From Siphonodentalium dalli (lineage: Eukaryota > Mollusca > Scaphopoda > Gadilida > Siphonodentaliidae): 64,000 nucleotides of DNA. Made by a program: the position numbers and the translations under genes. Shown here in pieces: positions 47,122-59,402 of this stretch. The DNA lies in the NCBI GenBank assembly GCA_032622095.1, contig CP136061.1:3958005-4022004 (forward strand). The letters are read 5' to 3'. Within the stretch, counting starts at the first letter, position 1. Each line of letters begins with the position of its first letter. The notes beneath the pieces were generated by a model that worked only from the letters and a program-made list of their open reading frames with translations, was not told the origin of the DNA and searched no databases.

Positions 47122-47956
47122 GAAGAATTGTTTTTAAATGACATGATTCCTGATTACATACCCTTCACCTGTATAGCTTTGAGTATCTTCCGAATGGTAG
47201 CCTAAGAAAAATTAACACATCTCACCCATTCCATAGACATAAAGCTATCCAATCCATTAACTTAAATATTTTCAATTTGATCATTCTCATATCTCACCTC
47301 TAGGTTTATCAAGGCCAACTCTTCGCCTGCATGGATTTGGTATTGATTGATTGGTTTTGAAACAATGACTCATCCATATTTTCCTACATAAGGAACGCTC
47401 TTTATTGGTCATATTTGCCCCTTTAAGACGTCTGAGGTCAACCCCATCTATATTGTTACACTCTACAGGTCAATTTATCTCCGTGTTTCAATTTCCACCG
47501 ACCATATTGTAACCATTTTGGGTATGTACTTAATTATTTAATTAAATCAAGTATTTTTTTAGTGCCAGTTTAAGACATCTGATGTCAACGGGGCCTATTT
47601 AATAAGATTAAGTGGGTGAAGTTACCCATATGTAAACATTTTCATTTCAGATGGTCCAGCCGTTTCTGTATAAACAATTAATTATTTATTACCGCCGGTA
47701 AAAGCTAATTGCAACAGCCCTTCAAGTGCGACGCTGTCTGACACTGGTAGTCCATTATATGACGTCGCATTAAGGAAGATTAAACGATTCAGACTGCATA
47801 ATCCATGATGGAATAACCAATCGTATGAATCGGCATCACACCGGTGATCTCCTTTAACGAATTGAGGGTTTCGTGGAGATCTGATGATAATTTGATTCAA
47901 TTCAATTCAATTCAGTTTATTCTGGTCGTCATGATTATACATTAGCTATCGTTGCA

Positions 47957-48316
47957 CTATTATCAAGGCTGTTTAACATATTATCAAGGCTGTTTAACAT
48001 ATTATCAAGGCTGTTTAACATATTATCAAGGCTGTTTAACATATTATCAAGGCTGTTTAACATATTATCAAGGCTGTTTAACATATTATCAAGGCTGTTT
48101 AACATATTATCAAGGCTGTTTAACATATTATCAAGGCTGTTTAACATATTATCAAGGCTGTTTAACATATTATCAAGGCTGTTTAACATATTATCAAGGC
48201 TGTTTAACATATTATCAAGGCTGTTTAACATATTATCAAGGCTGTTTAACATATTATCAAGGCTGTTTAACATATTATCAAGGCTGTTTAACATATTATC
48301 AAGGCTGTTTAACATA
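47957..48316. repeat. 21-bp minisatellite, ~17 perfect copies
   Basis: Unit starts TATTATCAAGGCTGTTTA. Being 7 codons long and stop-free, it yields open frames on both strands (MLNSLDN and GCLTYYQ repeats), which I do not regard as genes. Copies are essentially identical, so it is very young. Confidence 0.95.
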
Positions 48317-48700
48317 ACCTTAGATTTGTTCATGTATTTGATATTAATCACTATTATCAAGGCTGTTTAACATAACCTTAGATTTGTTCATGTATTTGAT
48401 ATTGATCAGCCATGGTTTGGGCTTCAACCATATCATAACTTCAGGAGGACTATTAGACATTAGCTATCGTTGCACTATTATCAAGGCTATTTAACATAAC
48501 CTTAGATTTGTTCATGTATTTGATATTGATCAGCCATGGTTTGGGCTTCAACCATATCATAACTTCAGGAGGACTATTAGACATTAGCTATCGTTGCACT
48601 ATTATCAAGGCTATTTAACATAACCTTAGATTTGTTCATGTATTTGATATTGATCAGCCATGGTTTGGACTTCAACCATATCATAACTTCAGGACAATTA
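48317..48700. repeat. ~124-bp higher repeat derived from the 21-bp array
   Basis: Three copies of a unit with CCTTAGATTTGTTCATGTAT, CAGCCATGGTTTGG and ATTAGCTATCGTTGCACTAT. Each contains one 21-bp unit. The same flank (ATTAGCTATCGTTGC) borders the array at 47942, showing how the array seeded the larger duplication. Confidence 0.85.
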
Positions 48701-49263
48701 GACATATGCCTACTTTCAAACTGATTTATCACATTTTTAGTTCGTAAAAAACAATTTTGGCATGTGATGCAACAATATAAAAACATACGGTAACCTGAAA
48801 ATGTGTCAGTTAACTGCGATTTAGAAAAATGACTGTTTTAACCCTTATTTGAGCTGATACGAGTTCGTATGTTTCATTGGAAATTCAGACAAGAAGCAGC
48901 ATTACAAATAGGTTCAAAACGTATAGAGGTAGTCAGTTAACTTTTCTCACAAAATCATCAATTGCATGACAATTCTGGATTCATAGAAAGACAAGGACGT
49001 AATTTTGGCTGATTTGGACATCGAAGCACCATAGATCTGGCTTCATTTACAGAGGCCAATTCATCAAAATAACAAAAATCAGTATGTAAGCTTACATGGA
49101 ATTAAATCACTAGCCATAATAAGCATATTACAGATCCTGGTGTAATAAACATGATTAAATACTCATTTCTGTCAAAAATACTGTCTAAATATAGCATTTT
49201 GCGTGTATGGCCGATGGCCCCTAGGCGAGACTAAATAGTGTAACGAAATGCACCGTACATAAT

Positions 49264-49386
49264 TGTATATATTTCACCTCAAATGGCGCCTTCTGATTGG
49301 TTGAGAGCTGTTTACTACACGGTGTAGTGTTGTGCTAAATTTATCACACTGCTATACTTGTATAGTAACGTGCTAAATTTAGCACA
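49264..49386 (+). repeat. Dispersed repeat with TGCTAAATTTAGCACA palindrome
   Basis: Inverted relative to 11931-12011; shares AATGGCGCCTTCTGATTGGT and the palindrome. 48700-49263 and 49387-50429 hold nothing else recognised. Confidence 0.6.
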
Positions 49387-50429
49387 CTACTATACTAAAC
49401 TCGCATGCAAAAAGCAAAGGTCAAAGATATACATAAAAGTGTCCCCCAATTTGCTAAGGCTTGTTCAATGAAATTAAAAGATTACTGTGAACCTTTTTAT
49501 TTCAAGTTAACGACGTTGACTTGCAAATTGGCAATATTCAGTTGAATTCACATTGGGTACAGTGTTAGGGGTTTCTTGCATTCAAAACAAAACATAATAC
49601 TGCGCGTTTCGATTTATTGAGATTACAGAGTGTGCTAATTTCAGGATCCGTATTGTCACCGTGTTTTATAGCGAGTTTGAGAGGTGATTGCTTACTATAA
49701 CCTTAAAACTGTTTGGCCAAATGAAATTTTCTTTAAACTTTTTCGAAAAAAAAACAGACAATTTGGACCAGGCTATGGTCTTACAATACCTGACTGCCTC
49801 GATATCAATTTGAAAAAGGGGTGACGTTGCTTAACGCGCCTGCGGCGCTTCAATAACAGGTCTGTTTCCCAACAGGTCTTAGACAGTGCCGTCCGCCTCC
49901 CCCAAGCCCACCCACCCTAAAAGTGATTTTTCCTATAGTGTTTTTGAAACGTGTCTCTTTGTGGTGTCATTCTTTTGGTATGATTTTTTACTAAATAACG
50001 GGTATGTTAGAGTTACATTTCTTTGAATTTTACAATCGAAACATATTCGCATGCGATGCTGAGTCACGCGGGACACGGCAAACTAAATCGCGCGCAAATT
50101 GGCTTGCGATTTTTCAGCATCCCACCCCATTTGGCATGCGATAGCGTTTGTACTAGGTGATTTGGACACCGACAGCGTGATTTTTATATAATTATCGCAT
50201 CTGCCATTTTCCTTCTGCCAAGGTTTGTATATATATAGAGGACGTTCGTTAAACCCACGCCCGCTTAGTTCATGGATGTATCGATCCTTCCAAAATACGC
50301 ACAAACAAGTTGGAGGTTCATATGAGCCATTTCCGCGCACAGTCACAGTTAGTTGTGTCCATGAAATCGGTGTGAGTATAATATACAAACACTGCCAAAA
50401 TGTTGAGTTTCATAAACATTTATACTTAC

Positions 50430-50735
50430 TTCCGAATGGAATTTTATCATATAAGTCCCCTTAAACTGTCCAATCGGAGACCCCAATACAAGTGTACATA
50501 ACCTGTCTCCGTACAAATGGCAAAATCTGGTTTGTACGTCGAATGTGTTCCCGGTACAGTTGCTATAGTAGAGACAGAGTTTATAACACCTCAGAATATT
50601 GGCCACCAATAAACTCAGAAAAGGTGTACCAACAGGCGTGCTGTCCTTAACAATTTCCGGAAATAAGTTGCTGCATATATTTTGACCCACAAGCATAAGA
50701 TAGATAAGAGTCAACAGTAGCCCCGTGTGATCCAT
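50430..50735 (-). CDS. Exon 1 of secreted PAN-domain gene (signal peptide + PAN)
   Basis: ATG at 50735; 102 codons to a perfect GAA|GTAAGT donor (intron from 50429). Residues 1-22 are a signal peptide (LLLTLIYLMLVG core). Residues about 24-100 are a PAN/apple-like fold: NILRCYKLCLYYSNCTGNTFDV, then RFCHLYGDRLC, giving Cys at about 50, 54, 60, 72 and 79, and a final GTYMIKF strand. PAN domains bind protein or carbohydrate outside the cell, so the product is probably secreted. A minus-strand frame continuing past the donor (50349) and another at 50083-50388 are unlikely to be used. Joining to exons 2-4 is inferred from strand, order, the secreted character of all parts, and my recollection that PAN plus this domain occur together. 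Confidence 0.72.
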
Positions 50736-52291
50736 ATTCAGTCCGCTTGCTCTTCAATGCGATATGGTCTTACAAACTGCCGTAAATAAACTCAGTAGCT
50801 GTCAGAAAAACAGGCCTGCCTCTGCACTGTTTCGTTGAATATGTGTCGCTTATGTTAAATCCTGCCCGGGGCATTATCCGATATATAACGCGCTTCGGAT
50901 ACGATGGTGTGAATAATATATGCGAGCACCGTCCCCCAATGGATGCGTAGTAGACTATTTAAAATACTATTGTGTTGGCTACACTTTGTTGAACGATTTG
51001 GCATGATGTGCTTCAAAATCCAGATAATTATTCACCATGCACACACTCCAATCGCGCAGTTGCCCATTCAATAAAAATGAAATATGTAGTGACTTGTTAT
51101 CATTTCTAAGTGTTTCTTAGTTCAAACTTGGGTTGCTATAGTAATATTCTTGATAGGAAAGCACCGTGTGATTTTCATGTACCTGCACTCGTGAATCAGT
51201 ACACAATTCCAATCAATATATCAAAAATCCTCTTCGAGATCTGTGCTCGATGTTTCATAATCGAGCATATTCTGGGGGTACCCGATATCAGCAAATTCAG
51301 CAATTATCGTTTTTGTGTATGGTTAGGTATCGGCGTATTTCTTGCCAATTTGGGACAAAAACTTTCTGCAAATGATTACTCTTGCCACATGGATCACCAG
51401 TCGTCATATATCATTGCGCACAAAATCAAAATGGCGTCCAAAATTAATAAAATCGAATAACATTTAAATGTTGGGCAAAAGTGAATATATATTCCTATAA
51501 TAGTGAACATATGTTATCATTATGCGAGGAAGAATGCACGCAGAGTGTAAGAGAAACTTTTTATCATACATATAGATGTGTTAATTCTCTCTAATGTATC
51601 TCACGAGAGAGCAAGCGAATGCAGGTCCTCATATAACGATTAAATCTGGACTTTTGGGCGCCCAGAAACGGAAAACTAACGCAGTTTTATTTATATATAG
51701 ATATATGTATAATTAAATAGTTGTGATTTAATTGAGATGTATTTTATTATGTGACGTTTTCTAGAAGAAGAAATATATGTGCTCAGAGCAGTATCACAAA
51801 ATTTTACCGATCATCATTTATTTTGATATAAAACCTTTCAAAATCCACTGTTTTAGAACAGTATGAGATATAGTCACATATACTACTGGGTAAAATGTGT
51901 AGATACTGTTACACATGTCTCAACATAGTAGTCATAGTTGCCTCCGATCAAGTGATGAAACAGGCATATTTCGCTTTTATCACCAGAGTGCATGGTGTTT
52001 ACTATGAACACAATTTATCAAAACACAAATGAGTACCATATATTATAGTCAATAAATACTAAACTTGACCAAAATTGCCTATACTCTGTGGCAGAGACTG
52101 TGTTTATAGCTGGAAATAATATGTGGTTATATTCACCAAGGCCACATATACCCGAAAGGTACTACGATTTCTGCAACAGCGTAACCGCGTTTACCCTTTC
52201 TCCCGAATGTAACACATATATGCGGCATACTTTAGATCCTCGTCTATATGAGATAACATTGGCCTAACAATATACCTGAGCTTGATGTTAG
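50736..52291. other. Upstream region of exon 1; nothing else recognised
   Basis: No clear promoter element identified. The plus frame at 51110-51460 (116 aa) has no recognisable domain. Confidence 0.4.
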
Positions 52292-52344
52292 CCAGTGCAT
52301 TCTCGTATATATGAGAGACTCGCAAATATAAGAGAATGCACTGG
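52292..52344. repeat. 53-bp hairpin of the GCATTCTC family
   Basis: CCAGTGCATTCTCGTATATA pairs with TATAAGAGAATGCACTGG. Related to the two 69-bp hairpins in the piggyBac-like MITE at 62059-62458. Confidence 0.75.
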
Positions 52345-52425
52345 AACATTGTCTTTAATGCTGCACCAACATGGAAGGGTTAATTGGAGGAAATTTAACA
52401 CTATGAATCACTGTTACATGTACCT

Positions 52426-52727
52426 ACATATAATTTTATCATATACGTTCCTTTGGCGGTTCCACCAGAAGTCCCCAGTTCGAGAGCATGTAGCGTGGTT
52501 CCGTACACGTAACAGACCCTAGTCTTTACATTGAACGTACTTCCAGTGCAATTACTATGATATAGACGAAGTTTGTAGCACCGCAGGATGTTCGGCGCCG
52601 ATATATTCAGAAAAGGTGTACCAACAGGTGTGATATCCTTGACAATTTCAGGGTATTTGCTTCCACATAGGTTTCCACGGACACACAGAACAAAGATTGT
52701 GAGTAGCAGTACCCGTGCGCAATCAAT
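52426..52727 (-). pseudogene. Degenerate second copy of the PAN exon
   Basis: Aligns with exon 1 (50430-50735) over its whole length: YPEIVKDITPVGTPFL, NILRCYKLRLYHSNCTG, GTYMIKL. The position of the start ATG is ATT (52725-52727) with an in-frame stop just upstream. The second core Cys is Arg, and the perfect GTAAGT donor is replaced by a poorer GTACAT. The frame itself is still open. It is a decayed tandem paralogue, unless an upstream exon supplies the start. Confidence 0.7.
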
Positions 52728-52942
52728 CTTCCTTGTGTGTTCAATCGACTATAAGATGCGCTATGCTATGTTGTTCGTGACTGTTGATTTTTTATTGTGC
52801 ATATCCTATATACCTGATATATGGCATTGTGTTCTCATGGGAGGCCCGCGGATACAGTGTTGTCGCATACTTATCGTAGTTCATAGATGTGTGAAGTCAC
52901 GTCGGCATTGGGGATTCATGGAGGCTTTCTCATGTGTTTCTG

Positions 52943-53444
52943 TTAAAGGCACGTGCGGCCTTTGTTGTCGAAAATATTCATATTTGTTCCAATCACGGTA
53001 AAAAGAAAAACATTAAAACGCATACAGTTTCGTTCATATATACCATGACCATCGCGTAAACAGCATGCTATCATCAAGAACCACTATATTTTACCTAAGC
53101 AAGAGTATGATTGTGTTACAGAAGACAGCAGAATGTTACTGGCTAATCACACATAAATGGCAGAAACGCTCTTTATTAATTCCATATCAGGAATTCACCA
53201 ACAAAGAACGCTCTTTATGTTTACCATCATAATATAAACAAACACCAGGAAAGTAACTTTTTATGCCTTTGTTTACATAACAATGATCAAACATATGTCA
53301 ATAACATACAGTTTATGCGATATTTCTTATTTGTATACGGACAAAGTCTGTCTACATTTTGATGTTCTTTCTGTTTGTGGCGGTTTTTGACGGGTGGAAA
53401 TATTTTCACAGGATACCCACCGCCAAGGCCAACCGTATCTTTAA
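52943..53444. mobile_element. TTAA-flanked MITE, copy 1 (502 bp)
   Basis: Bounded by TTAA (52943-52946 and 53441-53444) with imperfect inverted termini TTAAAGGCACGTGCGGCCTT / TTAAAGATACGGTTGGCCTT. Over 90% alike to 59403-59905. No coding capacity. TTAA targets are typical of piggyBac and Kolobok elements. Confidence 0.78.
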
Positions 53445-53769
53445 ATGAATATTTCAGACAACTATATAGTATATATATATCGTCATGGGTATGGTCACGT
53501 ATTCAATTTCCTTGGGTGTTTTTCATAAATATCTAATTGACAACCTTACAAGAATATCTTTATTTTTTTGGTCCAATATTGTCGTGTTTTAACTATTTAC
53601 TCTGGCTACGCTCGTAAAGATCATATTCCACCCGTTCAAAACCTGGTGACACTTACTGTTTGATGCTCTGACCTGTTCTGACGGGGGACTTAAAACAATG
53701 AACAAACACCATAGTGACTATATTTCTGTGTTAACACAACCTTCATCTATCCTTGAAATATATTATAAA

Positions 53770-53935
53770 GTTATTATACAATGTTGTGTACAGTATGTGT
53801 TTTCTTGTACGAGCCCAGGTAGTGGTGACAAGTCATATTGGACAAGACACGCAGGGTCGAGTCCAATATGACTTTTCACCACAACCTCGACGAGTACAAG
53901 AAAAACACATACTCTACACAACATTGTATAATGAC
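53770..53935. repeat. 166-bp foldback hairpin
   Basis: Left arm GTGTACAGTATGTGTTTTCT and GTGACAAGTCATATTGGAC pair with GTCCAATATGACTTTTCAC and the ACACATAC...ACAACATTGTATAATGAC arm. A related but degraded hairpin lies near 54195-54262. Confidence 0.75.
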
Positions 53936-54874
53936 ATTTGTATTATCCATCTGTATATGTTTATCCAAATTTTGGGAATAATAAATGTGTGGTTAAATTT
54001 GTCGGTACTTGATTCTCTATAAAAGTCTGTATTTGATCACCAGAAAGCATGATTCGGAAAAGTAGACACGGAAGTGAAAAAGAACTCAATGCTGTGAACC
54101 GTCAGCTAAATCTACCAGAGTATTGCGCGCGCATCACAATGTCACCGATTCGTTTGGCAACCGAGTTACTTCGTGACGTCACGGAGTCCCGATAACAAAA
54201 ATCATACTGGACTCGATTGACTTTCGGGAGTCCAATGTGACTTTTTCCCCGGGTTATCATGTGACGGCTTTTGCCCAATCAGGTATTAACTAAGAAATAT
54301 ATTACCTATACATTGTTTTCATAAACTTCCCTGTCACAACATCAAAAAGATCCCAGTTTTTTAATTGATGGAGTATGATTTCTACGGGCGGAGTCAGTGT
54401 AGAATTTCATGGCATGATCTGTGTATGTGGAAAAATGCATCAATTTATCTTGAAGCGACATCAAATATTTTCGACTCAATACGTACGTGGTAATTTCACT
54501 ATTGTGTCATGGTACAGATGTCAAAACAGGTCGACACGCATGAAATACTTTGATTCCATATGTTATTGAACATCCCATTCACGTGCATGCACGTGATATC
54601 AATAATACACACATAACACTAAACAATTGGTGTACGATACGCAAACGCTCCTCTCCCCTTGAATAATGACACAAACTTAAACGTGATGCGGATTGGTGTG
54701 GAAATCTACTTTTATTGCACCCTCCGGGTGTATAATCAGCTGGAGATTCTTGGTGTATATTGGTGGCATGGGGGTTTATTTATAGAAATGGGAATTTTTG
54801 GGACACAATAAACGTTGTAGTGCGTTGTAGTGAGTCACTTAAACATATTACTTGTCGTCGAACTCGTATTTTAT

Positions 54875-55395
54875 TTAATAGAAGAATGAGTCTATGTATA
54901 TTTTGAATTTATCGAGTGTTGGAGCCTCAACAGCGAAGTCTGGCAGGGACTTCCAGGTATTTACTACCCTCTGCGTGAAGAAATATTTTCCTATCTCATT
55001 GTTAACAGTGCGCACCTGTAGCTTTTTATTATGTCGTCTTGTTCTTCCTTGTGCATTTCTTTATAATATGTCACATGCATTGATATTGTAATGACCATTC
55101 AACAGTTTATATACCTCGATTAGATCTCCTCTAAATCTTCGATATTTTAAAGACATCAGATTGAGTCTTATCGTTCGGTCTCGGTAGCATAGAGTTTTGA
55201 TTTGAGGAACTAGTTTCGTTGCTTTTCTTTTTATTTTCTCTAACACAATGCTTGGATATTTGTGATGTGGGCTCCATGCAGAGTTTCATTATTCGATGAT
55301 AGGTCTGACCATGCTTATGTAGAGCGATCGGAAAGTATCGATGTCCAAGTTCGTGAAAGTTCTATTTACTTTGCCGATGATTTGAGAAGCTTTGT
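54875..55395 (-). pseudogene. LINE (CR1-like) reverse transcriptase C-terminal fragment
   Basis: In minus-strand order: NRTFTNLDIDTFRSLYISMV, then NSAWSPHH, LEKIKRKATKLVPQIKTL, RTIRLNLMSLKYRRFRGDLI and EVYKLLNG, and finally FFTQRVVNTWKSLPDF ending at a TAA (54875-54877). This order is diagnostic of the region after the catalytic core in CR1/L2-type non-LTR retrotransposons. Two adjacent stops lie where EYANS is expected (about 55286-55291) and another near 55058. Dead and 5'-truncated. Confidence 0.82.
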
Positions 55396-57401
55396 TTCAG
55401 GATATTGTAGGAAGGCTAATATGGCGGTGTCAAATTGAGCTATAGCGATGGATATCTCGCAGGATAACACATTTCAGGTGTTCGCGGGTGTGTATTCGCT
55501 AGATGTCGGATAGTTGCAGTATGGCACTAGTATGACCGCGTTAATTGCTTTCGATGTTTAGGTATGAACAATGGATGGGCCACTCATAAAGATGTTATGG
55601 CGGGAACACAATGCCTGCGATTAGTAGATTTTTTATCCGCATTTAGAGGCTTTCTGGTGTGGTGAATGAGAAACCTGCAGTAATAAGCTTTAGTTTTTTG
55701 TAATCATTTGAAGGGTTAGTTGTTTTAACGGATTTCTGAGGCGGTGCATTCATGTAACCAATATATTTTATATTATAATTTATATTTATACCTAATAATA
55801 TGATCTTGAGGGCGCTACCATTTCTGATTATGGTTTCCTTGTATCAGGTTGATTCAGGGGAAAGGGTCACGTATTTAAGCGGTGTACAGTGTGTGCGAGT
55901 ATATAGAATCATCTGGTATATTTGCTCTATATTCCAAAGGATAGGTTCAACGACGTGGTTTAACAATATTTAACCTGACCGTGTAAGCCAGTGCGTTTAG
56001 TAGAGTAGATTAAGTCAAATTTTTCAAGGAAATTGTTCAAATTGTGACACATATGTGCACATATGTACATATTCGCATACTTATTGATATTATATATGGA
56101 GCCACGCTGAAATTTACTTTAACCTATCTTTTAAGGGGTTTTTCGAATTTAAGGAGCATTTCGTAGTTATATAATTAATTAAATGTCGCAATTAATTACA
56201 ATGAAATATGCTATTTAAAAAGTAAGTATGACTCTGATAGATATAATGCCACATTTTATGGTCAAATTGGAACTCCCCGTCCAAGATGGGCGTCAAAATG
56301 GCAGCTGAAAGAGGACATTTGACATTTGTTCACTGATATCGTCTAGATCAGGTTCTGCTGTATGGAATTGGTTCGGAAATGTGACATTATTTGGTATTGT
56401 GCTAGTTAAGTGATCATTGGAGCAATGAAATTTGCCATTCGCGTGATCGCAGTCCCTTCCGTTCCTTCAATAATTTGATTATGAACTCGGTATAAAATTT
56501 CACAGAAAATCACCGTAAGGATTCTAGTCATATTTTAACAAGAAATTGACAGAACTGTGCAAACTAAGTGAGGTATACAATTACTTATGAATATTTGAAC
56601 TCAATGAAACAAAACTTGTCACTTTGTCTGAAAATGGCTGCCAAAATGGAGACCAAAACATGGAAAATGGTAAATATTGCCCCATCATGTCATGTAATCG
56701 CTTACAAGTTGTGATTAGCGAATACAATTGGCTATGGTGTCTTATATACATTTAATTCTAACATTTTCTGATGCGCAGTGGTTAAGTTTTACTAATGTAA
56801 CCACTGACATTACGAAAATTATTGGATTTTTATATCACAAACTTTACCTCAAAATCGGCAAAAATTTACTTTTCAAGGTTCGGACCATTTATTCAAGTAA
56901 ATTATATAATTTTTTTACATATATCCCTAGCAGTATTCTTTGTTCCCAAGCGTTAGCAAAACAATTGTAACTCACTTGGTTATTAACCATATTACTTAAT
57001 CCACTGACTACTATATGTTTCATTGTCGTTGTCCTGATTGGAAATTATGAATGTAATCTTTTCGACAGTCTGTAGTCGTCCTCATCTACAACAACATAAA
57101 GGACTCCATTAAAATGAATCGATACCTAGATTATTTGCCAGTCCATTGATCTAACCTCTTACTGAAAATACGAACATCCAACTACAACTTGACAGTAGAA
57201 AATAATAGATGGACAAAGGGAAAAGATGATAATGATTTAAACTGTGTTTTGTGCAGCAATAGTCCATGTGATGAGTACCATTTTTTAAATCATATGCCAA
57301 GAGCTGAAATATTTACGCGATTTATATATTCCAACGTGGCATGTGACACAACAAACATGTCATGCGACACACCTACCATGTCGCACAGAGGTTAGTTGGA
57401 T
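55396..57401. other. No gene recognised
   Basis: Possibly further degraded LINE sequence up to about 55700. Beyond that nothing identifiable. Confidence 0.4.
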
Positions 57402-58580
57402 GGGGGTAGTACCCAGAAGATTCGGTTGATGGTTATGAGTACAATGGTGTTCAACGTGGTTTATGCTATACATTAGATGTCATTATAAATGGTAATTCAA
57501 CATGTCAGTCAAATACGTGCGTTCTTGTTCGTGGTCAGTTATGTTCAGTCATTATGGGTAGCTGGGAGTGACGTCACATCCTCGGGTGTACTCGAACCGG
57601 ATAACCGGTACCCTTCGGGACCTAATTCCGCTACATTCCCCCAAACTTTGAAAAGAAGGTCCTGAGGGAGAGGGTTGAAGAATTCGTCCATCCATCGTCA
57701 TTAGCCAGTCCAAGTTCCAACAATACTTCTGTTACGTCATAGGCCTCCGTGGGCTCGGTTGCAGAGTCTTGTCGTCGACGCATTGGATCCTGAACATCGG
57801 ATGACTGACGAACACTTGTAACTTGGTCGAAGAAGTCACCGTCATATGGATGGCGGATGAAGTGGAATTTTTCAGCACCTCGTATCATCCAACTACCATG
57901 CTGTAATATCTGGTAATGTCTTCGCCAATGTATCGGTCAAACGATTGTCTGGCCAGCTTGTTTCCATCGCCCAATGTCTTGGTTCCATGGGGTGACCAGT
58001 TAAGTTCTTGATCCGGAACACATGTCGTAGTTACAATAAGTTCCATCTGTCGAACGTATAGAGTTTGTCCGCTTTATGTATAATCTGGCCATGATGAATA
58101 GCTGCTGACATTCGTTTCTTGGTCCAATTGACCGATAACCATGGACTGGGTTCTACAGGTTATGTTTCGTGGAATATAGACATCAATGCTGAGTGAAAGA
58201 GAAACCGGCAACCGGCATTCTCAAAACAACATGCAAATGGTGGTTCATTGTCGGTGTAGTGCATCAGCTGGCCTGATATTCATTACCGGCAATGCAACCC
58301 CAATGTGTTGGATTCACTCATTGCTGCATTAACATTGCGAACAAGCATATAATTATGTTCAGGGAGTCATTGATGTACATTTCCATACTGGAACCCGTAT
58401 CTGGCGACAAGTAATGGTCTAAATAGTTTGCCATGTAGTCTGATCATGGCTGTGGATCTATTCATTGTCTGATTCGGACTTATTTGCCACCAGGATCCCA
58501 AGGCCATTGATCTGGAGAACCTGCTTTATTTCGGAGGGGGTGGTAACCAGAAGATTCGGTTGATAGTTATGAGTACAATG
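57402..58580 (-). mobile_element. Possible LTR-retrotransposon remnant
   Basis: A 45-bp direct repeat (CAGAAGATTCGGTTGATGGT core) occurs at 57402-57446 and 58536-58580. On minus, an 85-aa frame (57631-57888) ends RTFFSKFGGM at a G-rich tract (TTTGGGGGAA) directly followed by TGTAGCGGAATTAGGTCCC. This is the layout of a pol end, a polypurine tract and a 3' LTR starting with TG. The 5' repeat matches only over 45 bp, and the internal part has many stops. Alternative: unrelated dispersed repeats. Confidence 0.4.
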
Positions 58581-58702
58581 AGATGAGTTTCTATGAAAAC
58601 GTCTTTAATCAAAATAAGAACGATAAATGTCAAACATAATAACATGGGGATAAATATATAGACACTGTAATTTATATGGAAAAATCTGAATATATGGAAA
58701 CA

Positions 58703-59357
58703 AAGTGTGCGACACAAGTTGCCACCATGCATGAGAACAGTCAAAATGATGTCGAAAAGCGGTGGTCTGTTGTTTAAACACTCCATCACCAGGTACATAA
58801 CTGACGACGATCCCAGTGAAATTTAGCATTTTACTTCAGACTTACACCTACACTTACATTCCACAACTGCTTACTCATGTACATAACTATAAATTTCAAA
58901 ATTAACCCTTTCGAAAACTCGCGGCCTATGCTTACGTTCCTAATTTCTAAATTTGTAACACCTAACTATGTACCACGCTCCCATGTTTTACTGAAACTAC
59001 CGGTATGGGACAATCATGAAACTTAAGAATATTTTAATACTCTACGTATAACTATTTCATTTATGATAGTGCGTGATTCTACGATACTGGTACGCATACT
59101 CTGTCATATGTATACCTATATTTTCCAAATTTCAAAACACCAGGCATACCTCTATTATGCTCCTGTTTTTAATTTTACTGACTATGGAATTGTCCAAGTG
59201 GCGCTTCGGAATGTGTACCTAGATAATGATCACCTTTGTCCATGTTACCGAAGACAGGTTTACCCTTGTATTCTGTGGTGTTCCCAGCCCCCCAGGATCT
59301 CTATATTTTACAACACAAGTTGCCACCATGCATGAGAACAGTCAAAATGATTTCGTC
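58703..59357. repeat. 45-bp direct repeat pair
   Basis: ACACAAGTTGCCACCATGCA followed by TGAGAACAGTCAAAATGAT occurs at 58703-58750 and 59312-59357. The second copy lies just before the TTAA MITE copy 2. Confidence 0.8.
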
Positions 59358-59402
59358 CATCGAATAGATGGATCTATTCCCTTTCAGTTATAATAAACAC
59401 TC

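Noticed and set aside
47682..47900. 72-aa minus frame as the missing exon between exons 1 and 2
   Set aside because: The peptide looks globular but no acceptor and donor with the required phases (0 in, 1 out) could be identified, and the sequence did not resemble the expected linker.
47935..48360. 141-aa MLNSLDN repeat protein and its 121-aa antisense partner
   Set aside because: A 21-bp unit without stops gives open frames on both strands. No codon bias or supporting gene structure.
50083..50388. 101-aa minus frame directly after exon 1 as its continuation
   Set aside because: It is in another frame, lies beyond a perfect GTAAGT donor and has no PAN-like or other recognisable pattern.
57631..57888. 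85-aa minus frame as an independent host gene
   Set aside because: It has no upstream start context, sits next to degenerate sequence, and its position before a polypurine tract fits an element remnant better.
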